Below, one piece after another: positions 63,977 through 64,000 of a stretch of 64,000 nt of DNA. The notes under the pieces are model-generated. The model was not told the DNA's origin. It was given only the letters and a program-made list of their open reading frames with translations, and searched no databases. A program made the position numbers and the translations under genes. How positions within the stretch are numbered: the stretch's first letter is position 1; every line of letters begins with the position of its first letter. The DNA is from UBA2199 sp964628035 (GTDB taxonomy: Bacteria; Acidobacteriota; Aminicenantia; UBA2199), in the NCBI GenBank assembly GCA_964628035.1, contig CAZVPI010000015.1, positions 1 to 64,000 of the forward strand, given 5' to 3'.

Positions 63977-64000
63977 GGGCACGCTGCGCGAGTTCAAGGT
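63966..64000 (+). CDS. start of a DUF4388-like gene (cut by the window)
   Basis: Only 11 codons plus two bases are visible: MAFKGTLREFK. This opening is typical of DUF4388 proteins, which begin 'M-x-[LF]-x-G-x-L-x-x-[FL]'. It overlaps the previous stop by 11 bp and so belongs to the same operon. The identification rests on very little sequence. Confidence 0.4.
   Translation, partial: MAFKGTLREFK

Overview
The window is a high-GC scaffold from a Gram-negative bacterium. Outer-membrane beta-barrels, Sec and lipoprotein signal peptides, and a periplasmic Pst system show the envelope type. A run of 10 Ns at 21849-21858 marks it as a draft assembly, probably metagenomic. The gene set fits a heterotroph from a poorly sampled, possibly Acidobacteriota/Aminicenantes-like lineage, but that is a low-confidence guess because no rRNA or other marker is present. 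No tRNA, rRNA or CRISPR array was seen.

Layout. 1-7 kb: secreted lectin-like and propeller proteins, an unidentified glycine-zipper protein, and a wreckage zone holding a transposase remnant, a degenerate repeat-protein gene and a beheaded M20 peptidase. 6.6-11 kb: a double-length Lrp-type regulator divergent from a two-gene flavoprotein/iron-sulfur amine or amino-acid dehydrogenase. 11-15 kb: a 490-bp nested palindrome, an outer-membrane channel and a sodium:solute symporter. 14.7-16.6 kb: TypA/BipA. 16.8-24.1 kb: a secreted GH38 alpha-mannosidase followed by a fructose-family PTS (IIC, IIB, fused HPr-EI-IIA). 24.2-25.3 kb: an intact REP-associated (Y1) transposase inside its own inverted repeats. 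25.3-32.3 kb: a complete histidine operon compressed into seven genes by two fusions (HisA-HisI-HisE and HisC-HAD phosphatase), with a strong promoter and a His-rich upstream mini-ORF. 32.5-39 kb: two DUF4230 proteins, an outer-membrane barrel, a HAD phosphatase, a sigma-54-promoted pair of unknown genes, a nitronate-monooxygenase-like enzyme and ArsC. 39-47.5 kb: a phosphate regulon (porin, PstSCAB, PhoU, PhoB, PhoR) behind a two-part, 11-bp-phased Pho box. 47.6-52.7 kb: two peptide-type solute-binding proteins translationally coupled to a histidine kinase, with no permease. 52.8-59.5 kb: a flippase-like membrane protein, NrdR, Hsp20, Lon, ThiL and PepA in one tight operon. 59.7-64 kb: small conserved proteins (DUF151 nuclease, DUF1844), MazG, a TPR/zinc-ribbon membrane protein and the start of a DUF4388 gene.

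Three patterns cut across the genes. First, several first-in-operon genes have a good -35/-10 pair whose -10 ends only 7-10 bp before the ATG, with no usable Shine-Dalgarno; these look like leaderless mRNAs, whereas internal and exported genes carry strong Shine-Dalgarno sites or ATGA/GTGA overlaps. Second, at least five copies of a 150-230 bp intergenic repeat, one nested cruciform and two Y1-transposase elements sit at gene ends and in places write the last codons of genes. Third, gene fusion and tight coupling are common (his operon, PTS, dehydrogenase).

The most promising candidates for something new are the HisC-HAD fusion as a built-in histidinol-phosphatase, the SBP-SBP-kinase operon as a sensor system rather than a transporter, and the dispersed repeat family.
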